A DNA stretch of 54,420 nucleotides from Lactobacillales bacterium. GTDB taxonomy: Bacteria > Bacillota > Bacilli > Lactobacillales > Streptococcaceae. The stretch's first letter is position 1. Every line of letters begins with the position of its first letter. Below, in pieces: positions 45,589 through 54,383 of the stretch. The notes under the pieces were generated by a model. That model saw only the letters and a program-made list of their open reading frames with translations. It did not search any database and had not been told where the DNA came from. The stretch spans positions 1-54,420 of the forward strand of contig JAISJD010000032.1 of the NCBI GenBank assembly GCA_031261705.1. The letters run 5' to 3'. Made by a program: the position numbers and the translations under genes.

Positions 45589-46902
45589 TTAATTTCTTTC
45601 TAACATTTGTAAGGTGACAATTGCTTTAGCGACCATAGAGGAATCAATAAAGATTTCAATATCTAGGGTGGCTGCACGTCTGCTACTTTCTAATATCTTC
45701 GGTACTAAAAGTAGCTTGCTTTCTAGCTGAACTACACGCATGTAGTATAAACTCATTTGCTCAATCATTATATTCCGTTTATGCTGTCCTGTCATCACAC
45801 GTTCAGTTACGTCTGCAACAATCTCACTTAACACCCCGTAAGAAATCGTTCCCATACTATTGACCATTTGAGGGGTCACCTCGAACTCATAGCGAGGCAT
45901 TTCACTAGTTTGTTGCTCCACTACAAGCCCTGCAATCTGATCGCTCAAAGTATCTACCTGTTGTTGTTGCCGCTGAATCAATTGGGTCGCTTTCATCACA
46001 TCATAACGACTCACAACGCCTGTCAATGTATAATCATCATTAACAACTGGCAAAACTTCCAAACCGTCCCAAACCATTTGATGAGAAACACTTGCCACAC
46101 TCATTGATTTTCTAGCAACGATTGGGTCTTTAGTCATCACCTTATCCAGTGTCGTTTCAGGTGAACGGTTGAAAACATCTTTACCTGTGACAATGCCGAC
46201 TAACCGTCTATTTCCGGCAACAATCGGAATTTTCGTTTCTCCCGCATCTTTGACGAGCTTCATGTAATCTTTGACCGTGTTCATCGCTGTTAAATAATTC
46301 GTCCGCTCCAGAGGGGTATAAATATCCGACAAAAGCATAATATCTTTCTTAATCAGCTGATCACTCAAGGCACGGTTAATCATGGTCGCTACAGTAAACG
46401 TATCATAAGTCGTGCGGATAATCGGAATATTTGAACGGTCTGCAAGCGCAATAATTTCATCCTCCACGTCAAACCCACCGGTAATCAATACCGCTAAATC
46501 CTGTTCGATTGCATACTTCTGAATATTCGTCCGATTTCCGACAATCATCAAACCTCCCGGAATAATGTAGCGTTCAATTGCCTCTTTCCTCATCGCCCCA
46601 ATAATAAACCCATTCAGCACCTTATCTAAGCCACGTTTTCCACCAAGAACTTCACCTTCAATAATGCGGACAATCTCTCCAAAGGTCAACCGCTCAATCA
46701 TTTTATTTCTCTTGCGTTCAATACGAATGGTTCCGACACGTTCAATGGTAGAAACTAGCCCCTCATTTTCTGCCTCCTTGATTGCTCGATAAGCCGTTCC
46801 CTCACTGACTCGCAAAGATTTCGCAATCCCACGCACAGAAATCTTGTCTCCAACTGGAAGTGTTTCAATATGTTTTAAAATTAATTCATGTTTTGTTGTC
46901 AT
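45589..46902 (-). CDS. ytoI: YtoI-type HTH/DRTGG/CBS/hotdog regulator
   Basis: 437 residues from the ATG at 46902 with GAGGAAAA upstream. N-terminal winged HTH (SVRGIAKSLRVSEGTAYRAI), DRTGG domain at about 70-185, two CBS motifs at about 190-310 that should bind an adenine nucleotide, and a C-terminal hotdog-like domain. Probably a nucleotide-sensing transcription factor; targets unknown. Confidence 0.88.
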   Translation of the reverse strand: MTTKHELILKHIETLPVGDKISVRGIAKSLRVSEGTAYRAIKEAENEGLVSTIERVGTIRIERKRNKMIERLTFGEIVRIIEGEVLGGKRGLDKVLNGFIIGAMRKEAIERYIIPGGLMIVGNRTNIQKYAIEQDLAVLITGGFDVEDEIIALADRSNIPIIRTTYDTFTVATMINRALSDQLIKKDIMLLSDIYTPLERTNYLTAMNTVKDYMKLVKDAGETKIPIVAGNRRLVGIVTGKDVFNRSPETTLDKVMTKDPIVARKSMSVASVSHQMVWDGLEVLPVVNDDYTLTGVVSRYDVMKATQLIQRQQQQVDTLSDQIAGLVVEQQTSEMPRYEFEVTPQMVNSMGTISYGVLSEIVADVTERVMTGQHKRNIMIEQMSLYYMRVVQLESKLLLVPKILESSRRAATLDIEIFIDSSMVAKAIVTLQMLERN

Positions 46903-47014
46903 CAAATTTTCCTCTTAGCTTCTTCAATTTGCTTTCTCCATTATAACAGTAAACGCTTTATCTCACAAAAGTATGATACAGATAAACAAGGTGTTATATA
47001 AATTTTCAAACAGT

Positions 47015-47049
47015 AAAACACACCCAAAGAAATTCTTCGAGTGTGTTTC
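47015..47049. terminator. Hairpin with T-rich tails between ytoI and the small plus gene
   Basis: AAAACACACCC and CGAGTGTGTTT form a stem of about 9 bp around GAAATTCTT-type loop bases. It lies upstream of ytoI and may insulate it; the orientation served is unclear. Confidence 0.4.
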
Positions 47050-47057
47050 AGGAGTTA

Positions 47058-47185
47058 AAATGAAAAAGTATTTTGGAATTGGTTGTTTGTATAGTAAGTT
47101 TCCTCACTACATTTTGTATCTTAACACTTAATTTTAAAAAGACTATGATAAACAACTAAAAAATCATGAAGAAAATGTGAATTAA
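47058..47185 (+). pseudogene. Decayed small membrane protein gene
   Basis: AGGAG sits 5 nt before an ATG. Frame 1 gives MKKYFGIG, then the hydrophobic segment VVCIVSFLTTFCILTLN reads in the next frame, and KDYDKQLKNHEENVN in a third, ending at 47185. The three parts together have the layout of a small signal-anchored protein, so two frameshifts are inferred. As written only a 23-residue product is possible. Confidence 0.45.
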
Positions 47186-47817
47186 TTATCTAGTAATTCT
47201 TCTTTTTGAGCGATTAATCCTAAATTATAAATAGAAAGTAATTGTTTATAAGTTTCCCACATGAAGTTTCGTGCTTTTTCAGGTGTCTGAAAGATTTCAG
47301 CCCCTCGTGGAATCACTCGACCAATCTCAAACTCGCCCTTCTTCACATCACGCAAGCGAGTTAATGCTTTTTCAACTTCTTCACTGGTTGCTGGAAAATA
47401 ATCAGGAACCGTGTGATCTTTTGAAAACACAAAATCCGTTGAAAGCTTTGAAAAATCATCTAAATGTGCCAGCCAACTTTCCGCAATTGCGACTTTTCCT
47501 TTGGGTTGGTCAATCACGGAAAGATACATGAAAACATATTCACCCCAAATACCGAGTTGAAAATGCGGTTCCATTTTGTAGCCACGTTTTTGTAAGCTGA
47601 TTGCTGACCATGTATTTTCTGGAGCATAAGCCGTTCTTCTACGGTGCTGTGCAATATGAACAAAGGTTGCCTCCCCGATTTCTGCTTGAATTTTTTCCGC
47701 AAAATAATCGTCTAATTCTTGAAAAATCGGTTGAATGTGTGCACGAATTTCTACCATGCGTGGCTCCAAACCTTCCACTTTAAAAATATCAAAATCACTA
47801 TCCTTAAACATTTTCAT
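47182..47817 (-). CDS. DUF1054 (YktB-like) protein
   Basis: 211 residues, near the family's usual length. Contains HRRRTAYAPENTWSAISLQK and GIWGEYVFMYLSVIDQPKGK. DUF1054 proteins have a known fold but no assigned activity. Its start lies 12 bp after the 35-residue gene, with AGAGGTGAG between. Confidence 0.86.
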   Translation of the reverse strand: MKMFKDSDFDIFKVEGLEPRMVEIRAHIQPIFQELDDYFAEKIQAEIGEATFVHIAQHRRRTAYAPENTWSAISLQKRGYKMEPHFQLGIWGEYVFMYLSVIDQPKGKVAIAESWLAHLDDFSKLSTDFVFSKDHTVPDYFPATSEEVEKALTRLRDVKKGEFEIGRVIPRGAEIFQTPEKARNFMWETYKQLLSIYNLGLIAQKEELLDN

Positions 47818-47829
47818 TCTCTCACCTCT

Positions 47830-47937
47830 TTAATGGAAATAATAATCTTCATCTAGCCAAGGGTCAAAATTGGGTAAAGTATCAATTACGACCTCAGCCT
47901 CTTCGTTTGCTAAATTATCTGGTTCTTCTTGTTTCAT
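47830..47937 (-). CDS. 35-residue acidic peptide
   Basis: MKQEEPDNLANEEAEVVIDT continues LPNFDPWLDEDYYFH. A GAGGCG site precedes the ATG, and DUF1054 follows 12 bp after its stop, so it is probably translated. Strongly acidic with an aromatic end. No family recognised. Confidence 0.5.
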   Translation of the reverse strand: MKQEEPDNLANEEAEVVIDTLPNFDPWLDEDYYFH

Positions 47938-47941
47938 TGAT

Positions 47942-48511
47942 TTACGCCTCTTTTTTTGAAAAATATTCTGCTTTGGTCAAGCCAAATTCCGTAAATAAAC
48001 GCATTTCATGAGTATACTTATTGCTACGTTTAAACGTTCCAACTTTTAGCATACCCGACTTTTCCATCACTCGTCCAGAATTTGGATTCTCCGTGTCAAA
48101 CTCTGCATATAGGCGTTGAAAACCAACTTCCTCAAAGCCAATCCGAAGTAACGCCTGTAACGCTTCCGTTGCCACCCCACGTCTCCAATAATTTTTATTG
48201 ATTGTATACCCAATATCCGACACCCGCTCATGAATATCAATCGTGTTGTAGTCCATGGTGCCAATCATTTTCCCAGTTTCTTTCCATTCAATGCCGTAAT
48301 GCCCTAGTGGCTTAGTCATAAAGAAATTTACGATGGTTTCCTTTGTTTCCTCTAGGCTCTTATGCGTAGGAAAAACGAACTTCGTTACTTCATCATCGCT
48401 TGCATATTCATATAAATCTTCTGCATCTTCCAGAGTCACCGGACGTAAAATCAAACGCTCCGTTTCAATACGGATATTTTCTGCCACACCTAACAGAATA
48501 TTCTTCTCCAT
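47942..48511 (-). CDS. RimJ/RimL-type GNAT acetyltransferase
   Basis: 189 residues, GNAT_3 fold: ETERLILRPVTLEDAEDLYE at the N terminus, IGYTINKNYWRRGVATEALQ with the acetyl-CoA loop RRGVATEA, and QRLYAEFDTENPNSGRVMEK followed by GM. Likely N-acetylates a protein or small amine. It ends 4 bp before the 35-residue gene. Confidence 0.88.
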   Translation of the reverse strand: MEKNILLGVAENIRIETERLILRPVTLEDAEDLYEYASDDEVTKFVFPTHKSLEETKETIVNFFMTKPLGHYGIEWKETGKMIGTMDYNTIDIHERVSDIGYTINKNYWRRGVATEALQALLRIGFEEVGFQRLYAEFDTENPNSGRVMEKSGMLKVGTFKRSNKYTHEMRLFTEFGLTKAEYFSKKEA

Positions 48512-48639
48512 TGTTTTTTCTCCAATACGATAGTTTTCTTCATTTTAGCATAAAATTCTCTCATTTCTCACCGTTCCCCGCCTAAATTTGGTAAAATGTA
48601 CACATACAAAAGATTGAGAAAGAAAACGAGGGATTTTTA

Positions 48640-49098
48640 ATGACTGATGAAGTACAAGAACGCTTAGAGCAAGGCATGTATGGTACTCCAAAAATCAAAC
48701 CTGATGAATTAAAAAAATACATGGGGACGTATCGTGAACGTGTTTTTTTGACAATGACGATTGAAGAAATGAAAAATGACGCCTACACACTTGCCTTAGA
48801 AAAAGAATTAGACAACGAAGAAGAAACAGTTTCCTTAAATCTGAACGGGGAAATGGATACCGACCTACAAACGAAATATATCAAACTAGCCAAACAGTAT
48901 GATATTACGTTTACTTTGGTAAATAACGATGTAAAAAATACGCCCGATAGCTTAGGACTTGTCCTCTATGGAAAAGAAGCCGTAAATGTATCTGTCGTTG
49001 ATGTTGCGGAGAAATATCCTAATGCCGTGGAAGAATTATTACCTAAAAAAGAAGAACCCGAAAAGAAAGAAAGCTTTTGGAAAAAAATATTTCGTTAG
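48640..49098 (+). CDS. YueI-family (DUF1694) protein
   Basis: 152 residues beginning MTDEVQERLEQGMYGTPKIK, with TYRERVFLTMTIEEM and a lysine-rich end KKESFWKKIFR. Conserved in Firmicutes, function unknown. Its gene starts a three-gene plus-strand run. Confidence 0.8.
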   Translation: MTDEVQERLEQGMYGTPKIKPDELKKYMGTYRERVFLTMTIEEMKNDAYTLALEKELDNEEETVSLNLNGEMDTDLQTKYIKLAKQYDITFTLVNNDVKNTPDSLGLVLYGKEAVNVSVVDVAEKYPNAVEELLPKKEEPEKKESFWKKIFR

Positions 49099-49115
49099 AA
49101 AATGGAGGGATACCC

Positions 49116-49520
49116 ATGCCAGAATTAACAGAATTACGAAACGAAGCTTTGAAAGTCATGGATTTACACACACACTTACTTAGAAAATTAGAAGAAATTG
49201 ATCCCGACCATGCAGAAGCCGGTGTTTTTACCTTGAGAAGTTTTGGCTATATTTTACAAAATCTGCCGGAAGTCTTAGTGCGTGACACCGTAGAAGATGC
49301 CATGAGTGCTTTATTTGAATATTACGGATTACTCACCGAGCTAAAATACAACCTCAAGCTAAATTATCCCTACGCCATTCTTTTTGGTAAACCTATCTTA
49401 GAAATCATTGAACGATACCCAACGACCTATCATCAAGAATTAAATGAATGGTTTGAGGCGCAAAACGGTGTGGATGTGGTCGAAACTAAGCAAACAATGG
49501 ACGACAAAGCACTAGATTAA
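49116..49520 (+). CDS. 134-residue conserved helical protein, unrecognised
   Basis: From MPELTELRNEALKVMDLHTH, with GGAGGG upstream; a start 13 codons earlier lies inside the preceding gene. All-helical, soluble, slightly acidic. Between DUF1694 and a GNAT gene. No family recognised. Confidence 0.7.
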   Translation: MPELTELRNEALKVMDLHTHLLRKLEEIDPDHAEAGVFTLRSFGYILQNLPEVLVRDTVEDAMSALFEYYGLLTELKYNLKLNYPYAILFGKPILEIIERYPTTYHQELNEWFEAQNGVDVVETKQTMDDKALD

Positions 49521-49545
49521 TTTCTTGTAGAAATGAGGAGTTCTA

Positions 49546-49983
49546 ATGATTACGTACAAAAAAGAATTTTCAGAATTAACAACAAAAGAATTTTACGAAA
49601 TAGCCAAATTACGTGTGTCAGTCTTTGTCGTTGAGCAAAATTGCCCATACCAAGAAATTGATGAAGAGGACGAAACAGCGCTCCACTTGTGGCTAGAAGA
49701 AGAAAATGAAATCGTGGGTTACGCACGAATTATGGATAATAAGGAAACCGCCAGCTTTGGTCGTGTCCTCGTGAACCCCAAGTATCGAGGGCAAGGGCTC
49801 GGTCGTACCTTAGTAGACGAAGTATTATCAGAAATTGCTCAACGCTATCCGAACAAAACAATCCTCATTGGCGGACAAGCCTACCTCAAGGAATTTTATG
49901 AGTCATTTGGCTTTCAAACGATTTCAGATATTTATTTAGAGGACGATATTCCACATTATCAAATGGAACGTTTGCCAGATTAA
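49546..49983 (+). CDS. ElaA-type GNAT acetyltransferase
   Basis: 145 residues. ElaA-like signature: LRVSVFVVEQNCPYQEIDEE, acetyl-CoA loop RGQGLGRTLV in KYRGQGLGRTLVDEVL, and GGQAYLKEFYESFGF. Substrate unknown. GAGGAG before the ATG. Confidence 0.9.
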   Translation: MITYKKEFSELTTKEFYEIAKLRVSVFVVEQNCPYQEIDEEDETALHLWLEEENEIVGYARIMDNKETASFGRVLVNPKYRGQGLGRTLVDEVLSEIAQRYPNKTILIGGQAYLKEFYESFGFQTISDIYLEDDIPHYQMERLPD

Positions 49984-50063
49984 AAATTTCTGTTTATAGA
50001 GTAGCGGACGAGAGTTGTTTTCTTCCGCTATTTCGTTGTTACCCATTCTTTTTTTGACAAAAA

Positions 50064-50095
50064 TTGATGGCACTGAATATAATCAATACCATCAA
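50064..50095 (-). terminator. Terminator of the anchored coiled-coil gene
   Basis: TTGATGG and CCATCAA flank 18 nt; the minus strand continues with TTTTT. It lies 18 bp after the stop at 50113. Confidence 0.75.
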
Positions 50096-50112
50096 TAAAA
50101 AACGTGTTTATT

Positions 50113-51366
50113 TTACACACTTTCTGTTGAATCTCTACATGCTTCAAAATGTTCTGCGAAATATTTTGAAGCAAAGATTTCTGCTTCAGCCCATGTGTTA
50201 AAATACTGATCAACCAATACATTTCCCTGACGATCCCATATTATTTTTCTATATCGTGTTGGTGTTTGAACAGGTGGGATTGCCGGTTGACTTGGTTCAG
50301 GGTCTGGAACTGAACCGCCCCCAGTATTTCCTCCACCTGTGTTTGGAAAACCACCGCCTGTATTGCCTCCACCAGTGCTTCCACCACCTGTGTTGGCTTG
50401 TTGTTGGGCTTGGTCGGGAGTGACTACGTTGCCTGACGGAGTGGAAACGCTCCAAGAACCGTCGTCATTTTGTACGGCTTTCCCGCCTGTTTGTTGAGCG
50501 ACTGCTTCCGCTTTAGATTTTTCTTCGGTTTTCTTTGTTTCTGCTTCCGCCTTCGCTTTTTCATCTGCTTCTTTTTTATTGACTTCATCTACTACTTTTT
50601 TCACTTGAGCCAGTTTATCGTTTAACGCTTTTTTCGCTTTTTTATTTTTAAGCTTGTCTACTTGCGTTTTGGCTTTGTTGTAGCCGTCTTCGTTGTCTTG
50701 TGGTTTATTGTCTTTAAACAAGTCGTTGACTGCTTTCGTTGCGTCCTCAATGCCTTTGACTTGAGCTTCAGCATTATCAATTAACACGTTGATAGAGGCT
50801 TGCCATTGAGTGGTCGTGTCTTTTGTTAACTTTGCTTGATAGTATTTCTCTTTCGCTGATTTTACATCATCTGCCTTTAAATCATCAATAATCGGTAAAT
50901 CCTTTACGACCACATTTCCATCAATTGCTGGCTTTTCTTCTAGATAAAACTTATTGACCGTTGTTTGAGCATTCAGCTTATCTTCGATTTTCGCTAATTC
51001 ACCTTTAATATCACTTGCTTTATTGTCATACGTGTTCACTTCTGAAGCAACATCTGACTTTTTAACGTTTTTCAAATCTAACGAACTAGATAATGATTTT
51101 TTTAACTTTGCAACCTCTTCACTGGTAAGCCCTTTTTTCAAGTATCCAGTCTTGACATCTTGTAATCTTCCTGCTTGTTTCTCGATACTTTCTAACGAGT
51201 TTGTCTGTGCAACAAGTTCTGTCTTAATTTCTTCAACATTTTTTGAGTAGACTTTATCCGCATGGACTTTATAAGCAATGCCCCCACCTACTGCTAAAAC
51301 AACTATTGCCCCACAAGTGAATAAAGCATATTTGTGCTTTTTACCTAAATTTTTTATCTTTTCCAT
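50113..51366 (-). CDS. Membrane-anchored coiled-coil surface protein with Gly/Thr-rich linker
   Basis: 417 residues. A basic N terminus and one membrane helix at about 15-35 (no signal cleavage site or LPXTG motif) anchor it. Residues 40-285 are charged helical and coiled-coil; 280-305 is an Ala/Glu/Lys run; 330-360 repeats TGGGS/NTGGG units; and the last 50 residues (TRYRKIIWDRQGNVLVDQYF, then TWAEAEIFASKY) form a small terminal domain. The layout fits a stalk with a tip module reaching through the wall. A GAGGTGACA site precedes the ATG. Function unknown; adhesin or wall-binding role is a guess. Confidence 0.7.
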   Translation of the reverse strand: MEKIKNLGKKHKYALFTCGAIVVLAVGGGIAYKVHADKVYSKNVEEIKTELVAQTNSLESIEKQAGRLQDVKTGYLKKGLTSEEVAKLKKSLSSSLDLKNVKKSDVASEVNTYDNKASDIKGELAKIEDKLNAQTTVNKFYLEEKPAIDGNVVVKDLPIIDDLKADDVKSAKEKYYQAKLTKDTTTQWQASINVLIDNAEAQVKGIEDATKAVNDLFKDNKPQDNEDGYNKAKTQVDKLKNKKAKKALNDKLAQVKKVVDEVNKKEADEKAKAEAETKKTEEKSKAEAVAQQTGGKAVQNDDGSWSVSTPSGNVVTPDQAQQQANTGGGSTGGGNTGGGFPNTGGGNTGGGSVPDPEPSQPAIPPVQTPTRYRKIIWDRQGNVLVDQYFNTWAEAEIFASKYFAEHFEACRDSTESV

Positions 51367-51606
51367 TTTTTGTCACCTTTTGTAAAAATAGAGCTTTTAA
51401 ACCTACTCCATAAATCGTCCTATGTATCTTTTTTCTCAATTTTCTTATTCTATTTTTATCTTCATCTAAATTTATCTTCATCTAAAAATTTCTTTAAAAA
51501 TCGAAAAATAATCATTCACGTTTTTATCTTATCACAAAAAAAAATTCGCAATTTAATAAAACAAAAATAAGTAAGGTTCCGACTCCCTCTCAAAGTTCAA
51601 CAAAAA

Positions 51607-51627
51607 AACGACTGAATTTCAGCCGTT
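51607..51627 (-). terminator. Terminator of the efaCBA-like operon
   Basis: The minus strand reads AACGGCTGAAATTCAGTCGTT with a 9-bp stem (one G-U) followed by seven T residues, 8 bp after the efaA stop. Confidence 0.85.
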
Positions 51628-51634
51628 TTTCCAA

Positions 51635-52576
51635 TTATTTAGATAACCCTTCATGGATTTTATCCAAATTCCATTTCATCATGCCATAATACGTATCTCC
51701 ATCGTTTCCTTTTTTCGCTAATGAATCTGTGAAAATCGTTGAATAAATGGATAACCCTGTTTCTTTTGCGACCATTTCCATCGCCTTAGGAGAAACAGAA
51801 CTTTCGACAAATAAATTTTGAACATTTGAATCTCGAATTTTCGATAAAACCTGTTCCATTTGTTCCGGTGTTCCTTGGCTTTCGCTGTTAATTTCCCAAA
51901 TGTAAGCCGCTTGTAAGTCATAAGCAGAGCCAAAATATTTGAATGCTCCCTCAGAAGTTACAAGAAGTTTCTTTTCTTCAGGGATATTCTTGAATTTTTG
52001 CTTCGCTTCCTTGTCTAGCTTTTCTAATTGAGCGATATACTTCGCTGAATTTTCTTCAAAGTAGGCTTTATGTTTGGTATCCTTCTCCACGAGTGCTTTC
52101 GTAATATTCTTCACGTAGCAAATCCCATTTTGTAAATCTAACCAAGCATGTGGATCCTCTTCATTTTCTTTTCCCACACCGGTTAAATGCTTAGCTGTGA
52201 CACCCTCAGAAGTAGAAAAAACTAAACCGTCCTCCTCTTTATGGGCAGATTCAACTAATTTTGTAAACCAACCATTCCCACCTGTTTCGAGGTTCAATCC
52301 ATTGTGGAAAATCAAATCTGACTCAACCACTGCTGAGACATCTTGCGGACGTGGCTCGTATTCATGTGGGTCAGTTCCTCGTGGGACAATCGAATGAATA
52401 GTGACATATTTTCCACCAACATTTTCGACCATATCCATTAAGATGGAATTAGTAGTCACGACAAGCACAGAATCATTTTTCTTGGCACTGGCTGTCTGAC
52501 TTTTTTGTAAAAATAGTAGAACTCCGGCGACGACTACCGCTAAAGAGGCAATCGTAATGAGTAATCGTTTAAGCAT
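51635..52576 (-). CDS. efaA: Manganese/zinc-type ABC transporter substrate-binding protein (EfaA/MntA-like)
   Basis: 313 residues, ZnuA/TroA family. Metal ligands H71 in TDPHEYEP, H143 in EDPHAWLDL, E209 in VTSEGAFKYF and D284 in FTDSLAK give the His-His-Glu-Asp set of manganese binders. The N terminus is a single hydrophobic segment with no lipobox cysteine, so it is anchored by an uncleaved helix instead of a lipid, unusual for this family in Gram-positives. Overlaps the permease gene by 8 bp. Confidence 0.88.
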   Translation of the reverse strand: MLKRLLITIASLAVVVAGVLLFLQKSQTASAKKNDSVLVVTTNSILMDMVENVGGKYVTIHSIVPRGTDPHEYEPRPQDVSAVVESDLIFHNGLNLETGGNGWFTKLVESAHKEEDGLVFSTSEGVTAKHLTGVGKENEEDPHAWLDLQNGICYVKNITKALVEKDTKHKAYFEENSAKYIAQLEKLDKEAKQKFKNIPEEKKLLVTSEGAFKYFGSAYDLQAAYIWEINSESQGTPEQMEQVLSKIRDSNVQNLFVESSVSPKAMEMVAKETGLSIYSTIFTDSLAKKGNDGDTYYGMMKWNLDKIHEGLSK

Positions 52577-53426
52577 TTACCGTACCTCTTTTCTTCTTGA
52601 ATAGAATCTCTTGTTTTGGACTGAATAAAAACGTAATTAAGAAGAAAATTGCCGTTGTCAGTACAATTGCAGGCCCACTCGCCCAGTTAAATGTATAGCT
52701 TAGGTACAATCCAATCACCGAGCTAACCACGCTAAATGCTGACGAAATAACAAGCATATGACTTAATTTGTTCGTCCATAAAAAAGCAGTAGCGGCTGGC
52801 GTAATCAGCATAGCGACAATCAAAATAATTCCCACGGTTTGAAGAGCCGTAACGGTCACTAACGTCAAGGCTAACATCAAGCCATAGTGCATGACTTGCG
52901 TTTTCATTCCGTAAGCTTTCGCATAGGTCTCATCAAAAGAAGTGATTAACAATTCTTTGTAGAACAAGACGATAAACAAAATCAAGACGACAAAAACAAT
53001 CAAAGTTGTGATTAAATCCGTATCACTAACTGCCAACACATTTCCGAATAAAATATGGTGGAGATTGGTTGAGCTTTGCGCCATTGAAATCAAGATAAAA
53101 CCTAAGGCAAAGAATGCGCTAAAAACAATTCCAATCGAGGTGTCTGTTTTTAATTTTGATTTCATGCTGACTAAACCAATTAAAAAGGCGGCAAGTACAC
53201 CAAAGATAGCGGCTCCGAAAAAGAGATTCAAGCCTAACATATACGCCACTGCGACACCGGGTAACACCGCATGACTAATTGCGTCCCCCATTAAACTCAT
53301 TCCACGAAGAATGATGAAACTTCCGATAATTCCGCTCATCACTCCAATTAAAATTGACGTAATTAATGCTGTTTGTAAAAAGTTATATTGTCCTAGTGCT
53401 TCTAGGAAAAAACGAATACTAGTCAT
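52569..53426 (-). CDS. efaB: Metal ABC transporter permease (EfaB/MntB-like)
   Basis: 285 residues with eight or more membrane helices, ABC-3 family. Motifs include SFIILRGMSLMGDAISHAVLPG, which is the family's conserved cytoplasmic and pore segment, and LLITPAATAFLW. It exports nothing; it imports Mn2+ or Zn2+ with the ATPase encoded upstream. Both ends overlap neighbours by 8 bp. Confidence 0.92.
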   Translation of the reverse strand: MTSIRFFLEALGQYNFLQTALITSILIGVMSGIIGSFIILRGMSLMGDAISHAVLPGVAVAYMLGLNLFFGAAIFGVLAAFLIGLVSMKSKLKTDTSIGIVFSAFFALGFILISMAQSSTNLHHILFGNVLAVSDTDLITTLIVFVVLILFIVLFYKELLITSFDETYAKAYGMKTQVMHYGLMLALTLVTVTALQTVGIILIVAMLITPAATAFLWTNKLSHMLVISSAFSVVSSVIGLYLSYTFNWASGPAIVLTTAIFFLITFLFSPKQEILFKKKRGTVNA

Positions 53427-54159
53427 TGGTCACTCCCCCATCAAATAATAATTTCCCAAAATCTCCGCTAAAGGCACGACTGATATTTTCCTTTGTATAA
53501 ACCTCAGACGTTTCTCCTTGATCTACAATGCCACGGTTAATTATCATCAAATGATCAAAATAGCTTGTGACCTTGTTCAAATCATGATGAATAACTAAAA
53601 TAATTTTCCCCTCATCACGCCAAGATTTTAGAAAAGCCATAATTTCTGATTCACTCTTCATATCAATCCCAACAAAAGGTTCATCTAAAATCACGACCTT
53701 TGCTTCTTGCACCATAGCACGAGCGACAAAGGCTTTTTGAAGCTGTCCACCAGATAATTCTCCAATTTGTCGATCCTTGTATTCGATTAAACCAAGCTGT
53801 GTTAAAGCGTCCTCGACCTTTTCTTTCTCAGCTTTCCCTGGAATACGAAATAATCCTAATTTTGGATAAGTTCCTGTAAGCACCATATCAAACACTGAAA
53901 TTGGAAAATTCAAGTCTAGTGCTGCTCGTTGCTCTACATAGGCAACATCTTGTAATTGTTTCCCTAGCAATTTTTCCCCTAGTTTTGCGACTCCTTGTGA
54001 AGGTTTGACAATTCCTAATACCCCTTTGATAAATGTGGACTTACCAGCGCCATTGGGCCCGATAATTCCTGTTATGGTTCCCAATTCAAAAGAAGTGGAA
54101 ACATCTTTTAATATTGTTAAATTTGAATAAGAAACGGTCAATCCGTTAACTGAAAGCAT
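53419..54159 (-). CDS. efaC: Metal ABC transporter ATPase (EfaC/MntC-like)
   Basis: 246 residues. Walker A GPNGAGKST, signature GELSGGQLQKAFVARAM and Walker B VVILDEPFVGID are intact, with the switch histidine in VIHHDLN. GGAGGAG before the ATG. First gene of the operon, behind a DtxR-type palindrome. Confidence 0.92.
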   Translation of the reverse strand: MLSVNGLTVSYSNLTILKDVSTSFELGTITGIIGPNGAGKSTFIKGVLGIVKPSQGVAKLGEKLLGKQLQDVAYVEQRAALDLNFPISVFDMVLTGTYPKLGLFRIPGKAEKEKVEDALTQLGLIEYKDRQIGELSGGQLQKAFVARAMVQEAKVVILDEPFVGIDMKSESEIMAFLKSWRDEGKIILVIHHDLNKVTSYFDHLMIINRGIVDQGETSEVYTKENISRAFSGDFGKLLFDGGVTND

Positions 54160-54215
54160 AATTCTCCTCCTTACACTATTTCAAAAGCAAGTTCATATTA
54201 CCTTATTCTAATTTT

Positions 54216-54230
54216 TTAGGTATACCTTAA
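54216..54230. promoter_or_regulatory. DtxR/MntR-type operator upstream of efaC
   Basis: TTAGGTATACCTTAA has a perfect AGGTATACCT core. On the minus strand a TAGAAT -10 lies near 54206-54211 and the palindrome overlaps where its -35 would be. EfaR/MntR-family repressors bind palindromes of this kind and turn the operon off when Mn is sufficient. Binding is inferred. Confidence 0.6.
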
Positions 54231-54307
54231 CTTTTCTAAAGAATACCATCTCAAATCACTTATGTAAAGAAATTTATAAAAAAATAAGACTTAGAACTTC
54301 AATTGAA

Positions 54308-54331
54308 GCGCCACCTGTCAAGTAGACAGTC
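54308..54331. repeat. Possible IS terminal repeat region
   Basis: GCGCCACCTGTCAAGTAGACAGT contains the short inverted repeat CTGTC-AAGTA-GACAG. It lies just after the end of a transposase fragment and resembles the terminal-repeat region of IS3-type elements. Family assignment is tentative. Confidence 0.35.
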
Positions 54332-54355
54332 AAAAAAACAAAATATCGATTTGAG

Positions 54356-54378
54356 TACCGCGAGAAATTCTTGCGGTA
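54356..54378 (+). terminator. Terminator-like hairpin at the IS end
   Basis: TACCGC and GCGGTA (with AGAA/TTCT extending the stem) are followed by TCTTTTT on the plus strand. It may shield the transposase from outside transcription. Confidence 0.55.
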
Positions 54379-54383
54379 TCTTT

